Shown here piece by piece: positions 1 through 10,527 of a DNA stretch of 35,346 nucleotides. The notes under the pieces are model-generated. The model did no database searches. It worked only from the letters and a program-made list of their open reading frames with translations, and was not told the DNA's origin. Position 1 is the first letter of the stretch. The number at the start of each line of letters is the position of its first letter. The position numbers and the translations under genes were made by a program. Origin of the DNA: an uncultured Gammaproteobacteria bacterium (lineage in GTDB: Bacteria > Pseudomonadota > Gammaproteobacteria > Pseudomonadales > Pseudohongiellaceae); contig CAJXPR010000027.1 of NCBI GenBank assembly GCA_913058135.1, positions 1 to 35,346 on the forward strand. Reading direction: 5' to 3'.

Positions 1-48
1 CGAGATTTCTGCCTGTCTCGTGGGCTCGGAGATGTGTATAAGAGACAG
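1..48. other. Sequencing adapter remnant (Nextera P7/i7)
   Basis: Positions 15-48 match the 34-base Nextera read-2 transposase adapter, ending in the mosaic-end sequence (ATGTGTATAAGAGACAG). Positions 1-6 (CGAGAT) match the end of the Illumina P7 primer. Positions 7-14 (TTCTGCCT) sit where the i7 index belongs and match the N703 index as I remember it. This is untrimmed library sequence, so genomic DNA begins at 49. Reading frames that start here (peptides beginning MYKRQ or MGSEMCIRD) are artefacts. Confidence 0.97.
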
Positions 49-432
49 GGTGAAGCCAGGCTGCTGGTTGGCCTGGAAATTGCCAGTGATCTGCCCTGGC
101 CACCAGCCGGTCTGGCCGATCGCGTACAATCCCATCTGGTGGACAGTCGCCAGCAGCGCGAATACGTGCTGGAGCAGCTCAGTGTTGAGCCGCCACAAAA
201 ATTGCTGCTGGCCTGCTCGGCGGCACAGTCGCCGGACCGCGGCAGCCTGCACTGGCTGGCAGACGCGGCCAGTCAGACGTCGGCCGTGGCCGTCTGGCTG
301 ATGGGCGCGGAGCGGGCCGGGGCCGAACGGCTGGCCATCTGGCGTCAGTCCCTGCTCGATATGGGCATTGCTGAATCAGCCATTTATGACGCCAACGAGC
401 CGGCTCTGGCCTGGCTGGGAGAGGCCGCCTGA
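49..432 (+). CDS. DUF2868-like protein, C-terminal part (5' truncated)
   Basis: The frame is open from the adapter junction to a TGA at 430-432 and gives about 127 residues of a protein whose N-terminus lies off the contig. The fragment has an alternating alpha/beta look (LLVGLEIASDLPW, KLLLACSAAQSPDRG, VAVWLMG) and no membrane segment. Its stop overlaps the start of the next gene in TGATG, so the two are translationally coupled. In Pseudomonas-like genomes a DUF2868 protein precedes a DUF3482 GTPase; this pairing, more than a motif, is why I name the family. The upstream ATG at 34 lies in adapter sequence and is not a real start. Function unknown. Confidence 0.62.
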   Translation, partial: GEARLLVGLEIASDLPWPPAGLADRVQSHLVDSRQQREYVLEQLSVEPPQKLLLACSAAQSPDRGSLHWLADAASQTSAVAVWLMGAERAGAERLAIWRQSLLDMGIAESAIYDANEPALAWLGEAA

Positions 433-1871
433 TGACCACAGACGAACAATTGCTGAAAGCTGTCACCGAGCCCTTGCGGATAACCGTGGCCGGCCATACC
501 AATACCGGCAAAACCTCCCTGCTGCGCACCCTGACCCGTGATGCCCGCTTCGGCGAGGTGTCCGGACGGCCCGGCACCACCCGCCATGTTGAGGCGGCCC
601 GCCTGCTGGTCAACGGCAAGGTGCTACTGGAGCTGTACGACACCCCCGGTCTCGAAGAGCCCATTGACCTGCTGGCATTGCTGACCGAACAGGCTGGTAA
701 CACCGGTAACGAAGACGGTCGCTCCCGCATCCGTCGCTTCCTGGATTCCGAGCCGGCCAAAGGGCGCTACGAACAGGAAGCCAAGGTGTTGCGGCAGCTG
801 ATGAAAAGTGATGCCGCTTTCTACGTACTGGATGCCCGCGACCCGGTGCTGGCCAAGCATCGCGACGAGCTGGAAATCCTGCGCCTGTGTGGCGTGCCGC
901 TGCTGCCCCTGCTCAATTTTGTCGCCGACCCCGCAGCACGGGAAGTCGAGTGGCGCGATGCCCTGGCGGGGCTGGGGCTGCACGCCATTGTGCGTTTCGA
1001 CACGGTGACACCCACCCAGGATGGTGAGCGTTTACTGTACAGCAAACTCGCCAATCTGCTGGATGCGCACAGCGCCACCCTCAATGCCCTGATCGCCAGT
1101 CATGCTGATGATGCCCGGCAGCGCCGTCATTCAGCACTGGTCCTGATTGCCGATCTGCTGATCGGTGTGGCTGCCCTGCAGCACCGGGTGTCGTCCCTGG
1201 ATAAAGCCGTGCTTAAGAAAGCTTCCGCGACGCTCAATGAACGGGTGCGCGAGCGCGAACAGCATTGCGTTGAGCGCCTGCTGAGCCTGTACCGGTTTTA
1301 TCCGGATGATCTTGAGAGTGCCGCGCTGCCGCTGGTGGAAGGGCGCTGGCAGCAGGACCTGTTTGATCCCTATACCCTGCAGGCCATGGGGCTGAAGGTC
1401 GGCAGCGGCGCCGCCGCCGGCGCAGCTGCCGGTGTTGGCGTTGACCTGATGGTGGGCGGCATCACGCTGGGCGTGGCCACGGCCATTGGTGCGCTGCTCG
1501 GCGGCGGGCTGCAAACCCTGCGGCATTACGGCAGCAGCGTGATGGGTCTTTTTACCGGGGAAAAAATCCTGCGTATTGATGATAACATCCTGCGCGCGCT
1601 GGCCGCCCGGCAATGCCAGCTGCTGAAAGCCCTGGAAACCCGCGGTCACGCCGCGCAGCACAAGATTATCGCGGCCGATGCCGCCGACACGGTATTCGAG
1701 GGCCAGCGGTTGCCGGCGCCGCTGCGCCGGGCGCAGGCAAATCCGGCCTGGGCGACCGCGAAACCGTCGTTCGATTTTGAAGACCGGCGCCAGCAGGCGC
1801 TGGACGAGCTGGTGGAGAATCTGGCCAGCAGTCAGTTGCCGCAGACACAGACATCAGCCGGCAATTATTAA
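432..1871 (+). CDS. GTPase with DUF3482 domain
   Basis: A 479-residue protein with a Ras-like/TrmE-Era-type GTPase domain: P-loop GHTNTGKTS at residues 21-29 and a G3 motif DTPG at 70-73. A later hydrophobic Gly/Ala-rich stretch (about 321-357, GAAAGAAAGVGVDLMVGG and onward) resembles the membrane-inserting segments of DUF3482 and related GTPases. The C-terminal part matches the DUF3482 type by architecture. The ATG at 432 overlaps the upstream DUF2868-like stop, so the pair is co-translated. Role is not established; a membrane-associated GTPase working with its neighbour is the reasonable inference. Length is normal for the family and the frame is intact. Confidence 0.82.
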   Translation: MTTDEQLLKAVTEPLRITVAGHTNTGKTSLLRTLTRDARFGEVSGRPGTTRHVEAARLLVNGKVLLELYDTPGLEEPIDLLALLTEQAGNTGNEDGRSRIRRFLDSEPAKGRYEQEAKVLRQLMKSDAAFYVLDARDPVLAKHRDELEILRLCGVPLLPLLNFVADPAAREVEWRDALAGLGLHAIVRFDTVTPTQDGERLLYSKLANLLDAHSATLNALIASHADDARQRRHSALVLIADLLIGVAALQHRVSSLDKAVLKKASATLNERVREREQHCVERLLSLYRFYPDDLESAALPLVEGRWQQDLFDPYTLQAMGLKVGSGAAAGAAAGVGVDLMVGGITLGVATAIGALLGGGLQTLRHYGSSVMGLFTGEKILRIDDNILRALAARQCQLLKALETRGHAAQHKIIAADAADTVFEGQRLPAPLRRAQANPAWATAKPSFDFEDRRQQALDELVENLASSQLPQTQTSAGNY

Positions 1872-1925
1872 ACAACAATTAACGATCATTAAATACTCAT
1901 CCACACATCACCATTGGGGAATCAC

Positions 1926-3203
1926 ATGAAACTGGAATCACTGGCGCTGCATCACGGCTACGAATCCGAAGCAACCACCAAGGCCGCTGCGGTGCCCATC
2001 TATCAGACCACATCGTATACCTTTGACAATACCCAGCACGGCGCCGATCTGTTCGACCTGAAGGTGCCAGGTAATATCTACAGCCGCATCATGAACCCCA
2101 CCAACGCCGTGCTCGAGCAGCGGCTGGCGGAAATGGAAGGCGGCATCGGCGCGCTGGCGCTGGCCTCCGGCATGGCCGCGATCACCTACGCCATCCAGTG
2201 CATCACCCGCGCCGGCGACAATATCGTCAGCACCAGTCAGCTGTATGGGGGCACGTATAACCTGTTTGCGCACACGCTGCCGACGCAGGGTGTGGGCGTG
2301 CGCATGGCTTCGTTCGACGACTACGACGGGCTGGAAAAGCTGATCGACGACAACACCAAAGCGGTATTCTGTGAATCCATTGGCAACCCGGCGGGCAATG
2401 TCGTGGATATCCAGCGCCTGGCTGATATTGCCCACCGCCACGGCGTGCCGCTGATCGTCGACAACACGGTGGCCACACCTTACCTGTGCCGGGTGTTTGA
2501 CCATGGCGCCGACATCGTGGTGCACTCGCTGACCAAATACATCGGCGGCCACGGCACCACCGTAGGCGGCATCATCATCGATTCCGGCAAGTTCGACTGG
2601 GTAGCCAACAAGAAGCGCTTCCCGATGCTCAATGAACCGGACCCCTCATACCACGGCGTGGTGTACACCGAAGCGCTGGGCGAGGCAGCCTATATCGGCC
2701 GCTGCCGGGTGGTACCGCTGCGCAATACCGGTGCGGCACTGGCAGCACACAGCGCATTTCTGATTCTGCAAGGTCTGGAAACGCTCGGCCTGCGTATAGA
2801 ACGGCATTGCGACAATGCAACGGCGGTGGCAAAACACCTGCAGCAACACCCGAAAGTGGCCTGGGTCAACTACGCGGGTTTGCCGGACAGCCCCTACCAG
2901 GCGCTGTGCCAGAAGATCTGTGGTGGTCGTGCCTCGGGCATCCTGAGCTTTGGTATCACCGGTGGCATCAAAGCCGGTGCGCAGTTTATTGATGCGCTGC
3001 AGATGATCCTGCGCCTGGTCAACATTGGCGATGCCAAGTCGCTGGCCTGTCACCCGGCGAGCACCACGCACCGGCAGTTGAACCCGGAAGAGCTGGCGCG
3101 GGCCGGTGTCAGTGAGGACCTGGTGCGCATTTCGGTGGGCATTGAGCATATTGACGACATCATCGCCGATATCGACCAGGCTCTTGCGAAGGTCACGGCC
3201 TGA
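1926..3203 (+). CDS. metY: O-acetylhomoserine aminocarboxypropyltransferase (homocysteine synthase)
   Basis: A PLP-dependent Cys/Met metabolism enzyme of 425 residues that makes homocysteine from O-acetylhomoserine and sulfide in the cytosol. The N-terminus (ALHHGYESEATTKAAAVPIY) is typical of MetY. The PLP Schiff-base lysine is K204 in HSLTKYIGGHGT, and the DNTVATPY motif before it is also present. I chose ATG 1926 because GGGGA at 1916-1920 is correctly spaced; an in-frame TTG at 1914 lies inside that ribosome site. Three bases separate its stop from the next ATG, so it is probably co-transcribed with the membrane protein and hemH. Related enzymes (MetZ, MetB) are possible, but sequence and length favour MetY. 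Confidence 0.9.
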   Translation: MKLESLALHHGYESEATTKAAAVPIYQTTSYTFDNTQHGADLFDLKVPGNIYSRIMNPTNAVLEQRLAEMEGGIGALALASGMAAITYAIQCITRAGDNIVSTSQLYGGTYNLFAHTLPTQGVGVRMASFDDYDGLEKLIDDNTKAVFCESIGNPAGNVVDIQRLADIAHRHGVPLIVDNTVATPYLCRVFDHGADIVVHSLTKYIGGHGTTVGGIIIDSGKFDWVANKKRFPMLNEPDPSYHGVVYTEALGEAAYIGRCRVVPLRNTGAALAAHSAFLILQGLETLGLRIERHCDNATAVAKHLQQHPKVAWVNYAGLPDSPYQALCQKICGGRASGILSFGITGGIKAGAQFIDALQMILRLVNIGDAKSLACHPASTTHRQLNPEELARAGVSEDLVRISVGIEHIDDIIADIDQALAKVTA

Positions 3204-3206
3204 GGC

Positions 3207-3617
3207 ATGACTGAATCAGACAAGACTGCCAGGCCACCGCTGTTACGCGACACGCGGGTCCATCTGGCCGCGTTTGCGGCCGGATTTATCGTCGCTACGG
3301 CCATGGCCTACATGGGTGACAGCCCGGTGGCCTGGCGAACAACGGTTTATTATGTGCTGGGCTGGCCGCTCATGTGCGCCGTGGTGTACTGGCTGGCGCG
3401 GCAGAATCCGCACAACGCCTGGCGCTGGACAGTGAGCATGATGCTGGGCCAGGTGTTTTCATCAATATTTTTTGGCAATGCCAGCTTTGTGCTGCAGGCC
3501 ATGTTGTACGTGACACTATTGTCAGCGCCGCAATTTGCCGCTGGCGCATACGGTGCCAGGGCCGGCCTTGCCAGGCAGGCGGGTGCTGACGATTCAACCC
3601 CACAGGATTCATTATGA
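3207..3617 (+). CDS. Small integral membrane protein, unknown function
   Basis: A 136-residue protein with a short charged N-terminus and about four predicted membrane segments: LAAFAAGFIVATAMAYMG, TTVYYVLGWPLMCAVVYWL, WTVSMMLGQVFSSIFFG and MLYVTLLSAPQFAAGAYG. I do not recognise a named family. It starts 3 bases after metY stops, and its stop overlaps the hemH start in ATGA (3614-3617), so it is translated as part of a metY-X-hemH unit. The tight coupling to ferrochelatase might hint at a role near the membrane face where haem is made, but nothing in the sequence shows that. Confidence 0.8.
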   Translation: MTESDKTARPPLLRDTRVHLAAFAAGFIVATAMAYMGDSPVAWRTTVYYVLGWPLMCAVVYWLARQNPHNAWRWTVSMMLGQVFSSIFFGNASFVLQAMLYVTLLSAPQFAAGAYGARAGLARQAGADDSTPQDSL

Positions 3618-4693
3618 AATTTCAAGGCAGTCCCGGTTTTACCCATGCACAGCAGGACCGTATTGGTGTACTGGTCACCAATCTGGGGACACCTGACGCG
3701 CCCACGCCGTCGGCGCTGAGGCGCTACCTTAAACAGTTCCTGTGGGATCCGCGGGTGGTTGAGCTGCCCCGGCCTCTGTGGTGGCTGATTCTCAATGTCG
3801 GCATTCTTAATATCCGTCCGCGGCGTTCGGCCAAATCCTATGCCACTGTTTTTACCGACGAAGGTTCACCGCTGCTGTTCCACACGCGCCACCAGGCCCA
3901 GGCGCTGGCAAAGGCGCTGCAGGCGCGCGGGCATGAGAACCTGGTCGTGGACTTCGCCATGCGTTATGGCAATCCATCCATCCCGTCGGTGCTGGAAAAC
4001 ATGATGCAGCAGGGCGTGCGCAAGCTGCTGGTGCTGCCCCTGTATCCGCAGTATTCAGCGTCCACCACGGCGTCTACGTTCGATGCCATCAGCGATGATT
4101 TTAAACGTCGCCGGCTGTTGCCGGAGTTAAGGTTTGTTAATCACTATCACGATTATCCGCCGTTTATTGCCGCAGCAGCCGAGCGCATCAAGGCGCACTG
4201 GGCTGAACACGGCCGTGCCGACAAGCTGATGTTTTCCTATCACGGGGTGCCGAAAAAGTACCTGCTCAACGGTGATCCCTACCACTGCGAGTGTCATAAA
4301 ACCTCACGCCTGCTGGCTGAAGCACTGGAACTGGGCGCCGACGAATGGATGACCACCTTCCAGTCCCGCTTTGGCCGCGAAGAGTGGCTCAACCCGTATA
4401 CAGATGAAACGTTGAAGGCACTGCCGGGACAAGGGGTCAAATCCGTGCAGATTTTCTGCCCGGGCTTTTCCGCCGACTGCCTGGAGACCATCGAAGAAAT
4501 CGGTGAGGAGAACCGCGAGTACTTTGAACACGCCGGCGGCGAGCGCTACGAATACATCAGCGCCCTCAACGACCGCCCGGAACACATCAACGCCCTGGCC
4601 GACCTGATTCAACAACACATGTCCGGCTGGGAAACACCGCAGCCCGATCCGCAACGCCAGGAACGCGCGATCGCCATTGGCGCCGAAAAGTAG
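3614..4693 (+). CDS. hemH: Ferrochelatase
   Basis: Inserts ferrous iron into protoporphyrin IX, the last step of protohaem synthesis. The 359-residue protein starts its core with IGVLVTNLGTPDAPT. It has the FSYHG motif with metal-site His210 and, in the region GFSADCLETIEE, the conserved catalytic Glu (about E291). Length is typical. C-terminal residues after about 330 are a charged tail. Its ATG overlaps the stop of the preceding membrane protein in ATGA. It is the last gene of the rightward unit and converges on tolC across a nested palindrome. Confidence 0.95.
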   Translation: MKFQGSPGFTHAQQDRIGVLVTNLGTPDAPTPSALRRYLKQFLWDPRVVELPRPLWWLILNVGILNIRPRRSAKSYATVFTDEGSPLLFHTRHQAQALAKALQARGHENLVVDFAMRYGNPSIPSVLENMMQQGVRKLLVLPLYPQYSASTTASTFDAISDDFKRRRLLPELRFVNHYHDYPPFIAAAAERIKAHWAEHGRADKLMFSYHGVPKKYLLNGDPYHCECHKTSRLLAEALELGADEWMTTFQSRFGREEWLNPYTDETLKALPGQGVKSVQIFCPGFSADCLETIEEIGEENREYFEHAGGERYEYISALNDRPEHINALADLIQQHMSGWETPQPDPQRQERAIAIGAEK

Positions 4694-4775
4694 CAGGCTC
4701 TTTACACGGAGCAGACGCTTTACACGTCGCGGATGCTTCTTCAACGCTCTGCGCAATATGACGGTGCTAACACGT

Positions 4776-4907
4776 GCAGCTCAATCGTTGATCAATGCGC
4801 GCCACAGGCCCATAAAAAAAGGAAAGGGGGTATGCAGACCCGGCTCTGCACACCCCCTTTCCTTTCCGTCCGCTGCAGCTGACCGCATTGATCAACGATT
4901 GAGCTGC
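4776..4907. repeat. Large nested palindrome between hemH and tolC
   Basis: A perfect 24-bp inverted repeat (4776-4799 and 4884-4907; left arm begins GCAGCTCAATCG) encloses a second perfect 14-bp inverted repeat (4818-4831 and 4852-4865, AAAGGAAAGGGGGT with its complement). Inside that is a 6-bp repeat, TGCAGA/TCTGCA (4833-4838, 4845-4850). The whole can fold into a cruciform or long hairpin in either RNA strand. The inner part fits a terminator; the 24-bp outer arms exceed what a terminator needs and look like a palindromic repeat element. Confidence 0.85.
4814..4865 (-). terminator. Rho-independent terminator of tolC
   Basis: Read on the minus strand, the stem made by 4852-4865 and 4818-4831 (capped by the TGCAGA/TCTGCA stem) runs directly into a U-tract, the complement of seven A at 4814-4820. 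It begins about 60 bases past the tolC stop. On the plus strand the same stem ends in CCGTC rather than a T run, so it should terminate hemH transcripts less efficiently. Confidence 0.75.
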
Positions 4908-4923
4908 GGCTTGATAGTCCTAC

Positions 4924-6276
4924 TTACTGCGCAGTAGCCGCCTCTTCAACCAGCCACTGATTCAGCTCAATGATATCCTGCGGCGTCAGCACACCCGCCA
5001 CTCGCTTGAGCTCCAGGGCATCAATCACGTAGTTGTAACGCGCATTGGCAAAATCACGCAGCGCCCCGAACAACAGCTGGCGCGCCTGCAGCACATCAAC
5101 GATGTTACGGGTGCCCACTTCATAACCGGCTTCAATGGCGTTCAGTGCCGCTTCTGCAGAGATGATCGCCTGCCGACGCTGGGCAATCACCAGGGCATCG
5201 GTGTTGACGCTGCGGTACGCATTACGAATATCCTGGGTGGTGGTGCGGCGGATCAGGTTGGCCTGTTCCTGCTGCGCGACCAGGTCATATTCGGCCTGGC
5301 GACGGCGTGCGGTAAGCGCATGGCCGGTATACAGCGGCACGGTGATCTGCACGGCAATACTGGCACCTTCAATGGCGCCGATGGCGCGCTGGCTGCCGTC
5401 GGTGCCCTGGCCGCTGTTGGATTCGCTGTTGGAATAACCACCCTGCAGGGTAACTGTGGGCCAGCGCGCGGCGCTGCGGGCCTTGGCGATCTCGGCCTGG
5501 GCGTCGACATTGTAACGGGCTGCCAGCAACTGCGGGTTGTTGATCAGCGCTTCGTCGACCCAGCCGTTCATGCTGCCTTCGGCTTCAACAATGGGGAAAT
5601 CCTCGCTCAGCACCTCAACATTCGGATGCGGCTGACCGGTAATGGCTTCCAGTGCTTCATAGGCGCTGGCCAGTGCGTCTTCGGCCAGAATCGTGTTGTT
5701 GCGTGCCAGGTCATACACCGCCTGGGCTTCGTACACTTCAGTGATGGCCACCAGGCCGACTTCTTCACGCTGCTGGGTACGCTCGAACTCGCGTTGCGAG
5801 GCTTCCTCTTCCTGGCGGCGGGTATCCAGCTGATCGATGTTACGCAGCACGTTAAAATAAGCGGTGGCCACGCGGATGATCAGTGCCTGTTCCTGCGCAG
5901 CAAAGTTGTAAAGCAGCGCCTGGTCGGCTTCCTTGGCGCCCTGGTAACTGTACCAGTCCGGCAGGTTCAGCAGTGCCTGGTTGAAACTGAGTCCGTAACG
6001 GCGGGACTCGGAGTCCAGGTCGGTGAGCGTGACTTCGCCCTCCGGGCCGGCGGACTGGCGCTGTTCGGAGAAACTGGCGTTGGCCTGGGGCAGCAGGCTG
6101 GAACGTGCCAGCGTCAATTGTTGCTGGCCGGAGCGCAGCTGGGCTTGTGCCTGGCGCAGGGTCGGGTCGTTGCGCATGGCCAGCTCGAGAATAGTTACCA
6201 GATCGTCTGCCAGCGCGGGTTGCGCAGAGACAAGCAGCCCGGCCGCGAGAGCCAGCGTGCGGGAAAAACGTCGCAT
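4924..6276 (-). CDS. tolC: TolC-family outer membrane efflux/secretion channel
   Basis: A 450-residue outer membrane factor: a trimeric beta-barrel plus periplasmic alpha-helical tunnel for tripartite efflux pumps and type I secretion. The N-terminus MRRFSRTLALAAGLLVSAQP ending in ALA-DD is a clear signal peptide. The body shows the duplicated TolC pattern (AMRNDPTLRQAQAQLRSGQQ near the start; NPQLLAARYNVDAQAEIAKA in the second half; GYEVGTRNIVDVLQAR near the end). I start at 6276 rather than the upstream in-frame ATG at 6300, because that places the signal peptide correctly and leaves an AGGA site about 9 bases upstream. It diverges from thiC, as in pseudomonads. Confidence 0.93.
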   Translation of the reverse strand: MRRFSRTLALAAGLLVSAQPALADDLVTILELAMRNDPTLRQAQAQLRSGQQQLTLARSSLLPQANASFSEQRQSAGPEGEVTLTDLDSESRRYGLSFNQALLNLPDWYSYQGAKEADQALLYNFAAQEQALIIRVATAYFNVLRNIDQLDTRRQEEEASQREFERTQQREEVGLVAITEVYEAQAVYDLARNNTILAEDALASAYEALEAITGQPHPNVEVLSEDFPIVEAEGSMNGWVDEALINNPQLLAARYNVDAQAEIAKARSAARWPTVTLQGGYSNSESNSGQGTDGSQRAIGAIEGASIAVQITVPLYTGHALTARRRQAEYDLVAQQEQANLIRRTTTQDIRNAYRSVNTDALVIAQRRQAIISAEAALNAIEAGYEVGTRNIVDVLQARQLLFGALRDFANARYNYVIDALELKRVAGVLTPQDIIELNQWLVEEAATAQ

Positions 6277-8556
<2,280 letters not shown>

Positions 8557-8592
8557 CGGTTTCTGACAACATTTGAGAAAGAGTTTTTAAGC

Positions 8593-9666
8593 ATGACGGA
8601 CATTAAAGCAGAAGATCTGAACATCGAGTCCATCGAGGCGCTGATGACACCGCAACAGCTGAAGGCTGACCTGCCCCTGCAGGGCGAGGCGCTGGCCTCT
8701 GTGCGTGAAGCCCGGCAGACCATTTTCAATATCCTGGATCGCAAGGACCCACGTCTGTTTGTGGTGGTTGGCCCGTGTTCGATCCATGACCCGGAAGCGG
8801 CCATGGATTATGCCAGGCGCCTGAAAGTGCTGGCGGACGAAGTCAAGGACACCCTCTATCTGGTCATGCGCGTGTACTTTGAAAAACCGCGTACCTCGGT
8901 GGGCTGGAAGGGCCTGATCAATGATCCGTTTATGGATGACACATTCCAGATTGAGGAAGGCCTGCGCATTGGCCGCAAGCTGTTGCTGGATATCGTGGGT
9001 ATGGGTCTGCCGGCTTCTACCGAGGCACTGGATCCGATTTCCCCGCAGTATCTGCAGGACCTGATTGCCTGGTCCGCCATCGGCGCACGCACCACCGAAT
9101 CCCAGACACACCGCGAGATGTCCAGCGGACTGTCCTCGGCGGTCGGTTTCAAGAACGGCACCGACGGCGGCCTGACCGTGGCGGTCAATGCCATGCAGTC
9201 CGTCAGCCATCCGCACCGCTTCCTGGGCATCAGCAAGGAAGGCCAGGTGGCCGTGGTCAAGACCAAGGGCAATCCATACGCACACGTGGTACTGCGGGGC
9301 GGCAACGCCGGTCCGAATTACGACTCAGTGCACGTGGCGCAGGCAGAAGAGGCGCTGCGCAAAGGCGGTGTGAACACCAACATCATGATCGATTGCAGCC
9401 ACGCCAACTCCAACAAGGATCCGTCCATCCAGTCACTGGTGTTGAAGGATGTCACGCACCAGATTCTGGAAGGCAATCAGTCCATCATCGGCCTGATGCT
9501 GGAGAGCAACATCAACTTCGGCAACCAGAAGATCCCCAAGGATCTGGGCGAACTGCAGTACGGCGTGTCCGTGACCGATGCCTGCATCGACTGGGCAGAA
9601 ACCGAGCGCAGCATCAAAGAGATGGCCGCCAAGCTGAAAGACGTGCTGCCAGCACGCCTTACATAA
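8593..9666 (+). CDS. aroF: 3-deoxy-7-phosphoheptulonate (DAHP) synthase, Tyr-type class I
   Basis: Condenses phosphoenolpyruvate and erythrose-4-phosphate, the first step of the shikimate pathway. The 357-residue protein has GPCSIHDPEAA, MRVYFEKPRTSVGWKG, GARTTESQTHRE and FKNGTDGG, hallmarks of AroFGH. Several segments (MTPQQLKA, ATEALDPISPQYL, GLMLESNI, YGVSVTDACI) resemble E. coli AroF, the tyrosine-sensitive isozyme, more than AroG, so I use aroF; inhibitor specificity is inferred only. Its stop overlaps the stop of the convergent GST gene by 8 bases. Confidence 0.9.
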   Translation: MTDIKAEDLNIESIEALMTPQQLKADLPLQGEALASVREARQTIFNILDRKDPRLFVVVGPCSIHDPEAAMDYARRLKVLADEVKDTLYLVMRVYFEKPRTSVGWKGLINDPFMDDTFQIEEGLRIGRKLLLDIVGMGLPASTEALDPISPQYLQDLIAWSAIGARTTESQTHREMSSGLSSAVGFKNGTDGGLTVAVNAMQSVSHPHRFLGISKEGQVAVVKTKGNPYAHVVLRGGNAGPNYDSVHVAQAEEALRKGGVNTNIMIDCSHANSNKDPSIQSLVLKDVTHQILEGNQSIIGLMLESNINFGNQKIPKDLGELQYGVSVTDACIDWAETERSIKEMAAKLKDVLPARLT

Positions 9667-10315
9667 CCAGCCCCAGCGGCACGCCCGGCTCTTCTTCGGC
9701 GCGGCCCTGGGCAATCCAGTCCTGCACTGCCGGGTGCGCCAGCAGCGTGTCAGCATAACGCTGGGCCTCGGCACTGAGCAGGGCGCCATAGGCGTTAAAG
9801 GCAACGGCCATCGGCGCAAACATGCAATCGGCAATGGAGAAGCGGCCAAACAGGTACTCTCCGCCGGCGCCGTGCTTGCGTCGGCAGCAGCTCCAGATAG
9901 CGTCGATACGGGCAATTTCTTCGGCGATGGGTTCGGAAACAAACAGGTCGACCCTGGCCTTGCAGTTCATCGGCCAGTCCTTTTTCAGGTGCGGAAATTC
10001 GGCGTGTGCCTCGGCGCATACAGAGCGCGCGGTGGCGCGCTTGCGCGGGCTGGCCGGCCAGCCCCTGCCATCGAGCAGGGCTTCGGACACGTATTCGCAG
10101 ATCGACAGGGAATCCCACACCGTGGTTTCGTGATGTATCAGCGCCGGCACCTTGAGTGACGGCGACAGCGGCCCCAGCTTCTCTGCCGTGTTGCGCTGAT
10201 AGAGGGCCACGCTGACTTCCTCGAAGGCAATATCGAAGTGCCTTAGCAATAGCCAGGGCCGCATCGACCATGAGGAAAAATTCTTGTTACCAATGACCAA
10301 TCGGGTACTACTCAT
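9659..10315 (-). CDS. Glutathione S-transferase family protein
   Basis: A 218-residue cytosolic GST. The N-terminal thioredoxin-like domain (LVIGNKNFSSWSMRPWLLLR) has the NYSSWS-like start and the KVPALIHHETTVWDSLSICE substrate-binding segment with a cis-Pro and the Asp-Ser pair. The C-terminal helical domain includes FSIADCMFAPMA. I start at 10315 (MSSTRL), because the AAGGAG site is about 9 bases from it and only 2 from the alternative ATG at 10321. Substrate is unknown. A perfect palindrome just upstream suggests control by a dimeric repressor. Confidence 0.86.
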   Translation of the reverse strand: MSSTRLVIGNKNFSSWSMRPWLLLRHFDIAFEEVSVALYQRNTAEKLGPLSPSLKVPALIHHETTVWDSLSICEYVSEALLDGRGWPASPRKRATARSVCAEAHAEFPHLKKDWPMNCKARVDLFVSEPIAEEIARIDAIWSCCRRKHGAGGEYLFGRFSIADCMFAPMAVAFNAYGALLSAEAQRYADTLLAHPAVQDWIAQGRAEEEPGVPLGLVM

Positions 10316-10333
10316 GTGCATCTGCTCCTTGTC

Positions 10334-10351
10334 TGTCTAATGGATTAGACA
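10334..10351. promoter_or_regulatory. Palindromic operator upstream of the GST gene
   Basis: TGTCTAAT-GG-ATTAGACA is a perfect 8-bp inverted repeat with a 2-bp centre. It lies 18 bases upstream of the GST start codon, immediately before its ribosome site. Size and symmetry are typical of a TetR- or MarR-type operator. No regulator gene of that type is next to it. Confidence 0.6.
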
Positions 10352-10481
10352 CACCGTTTCTAGCCATGGCAGGGATAAACCGGGGCTTTGTCCTGACTAA
10401 ATATGGCAGAATAGTGGCATGCACGGCCGGCGGGCCATGGCGTGCTTTAAACGCCCGATAAATCAGGTATATTCAGCGCTC

Positions 10482-10497
10482 CTGACCTGTCGGTCAG
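10482..10497. promoter_or_regulatory. Short inverted repeat upstream of pdsR
   Basis: CTGACC-TGTC-GGTCAG is a 6-bp perfect stem with a 4-base centre, 30 bases before the response-regulator start. It could be an operator, possibly for PdsR itself, or a leader hairpin. Sequence alone does not decide. Confidence 0.4.
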
Positions 10498-10527
10498 TCT
10501 GGCGATGAATGAAGGTGGAGGTGCCGA

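Noticed and set aside
20-301. Reading frames starting MGSEMCIRD and MYKRQ
   Set aside because: Their starts lie in adapter sequence, a well-known artefact.
4677-4937. Small plus-strand frame running through the nested palindrome
   Set aside because: Overlaps the hemH end and the terminator structure; no coding character.
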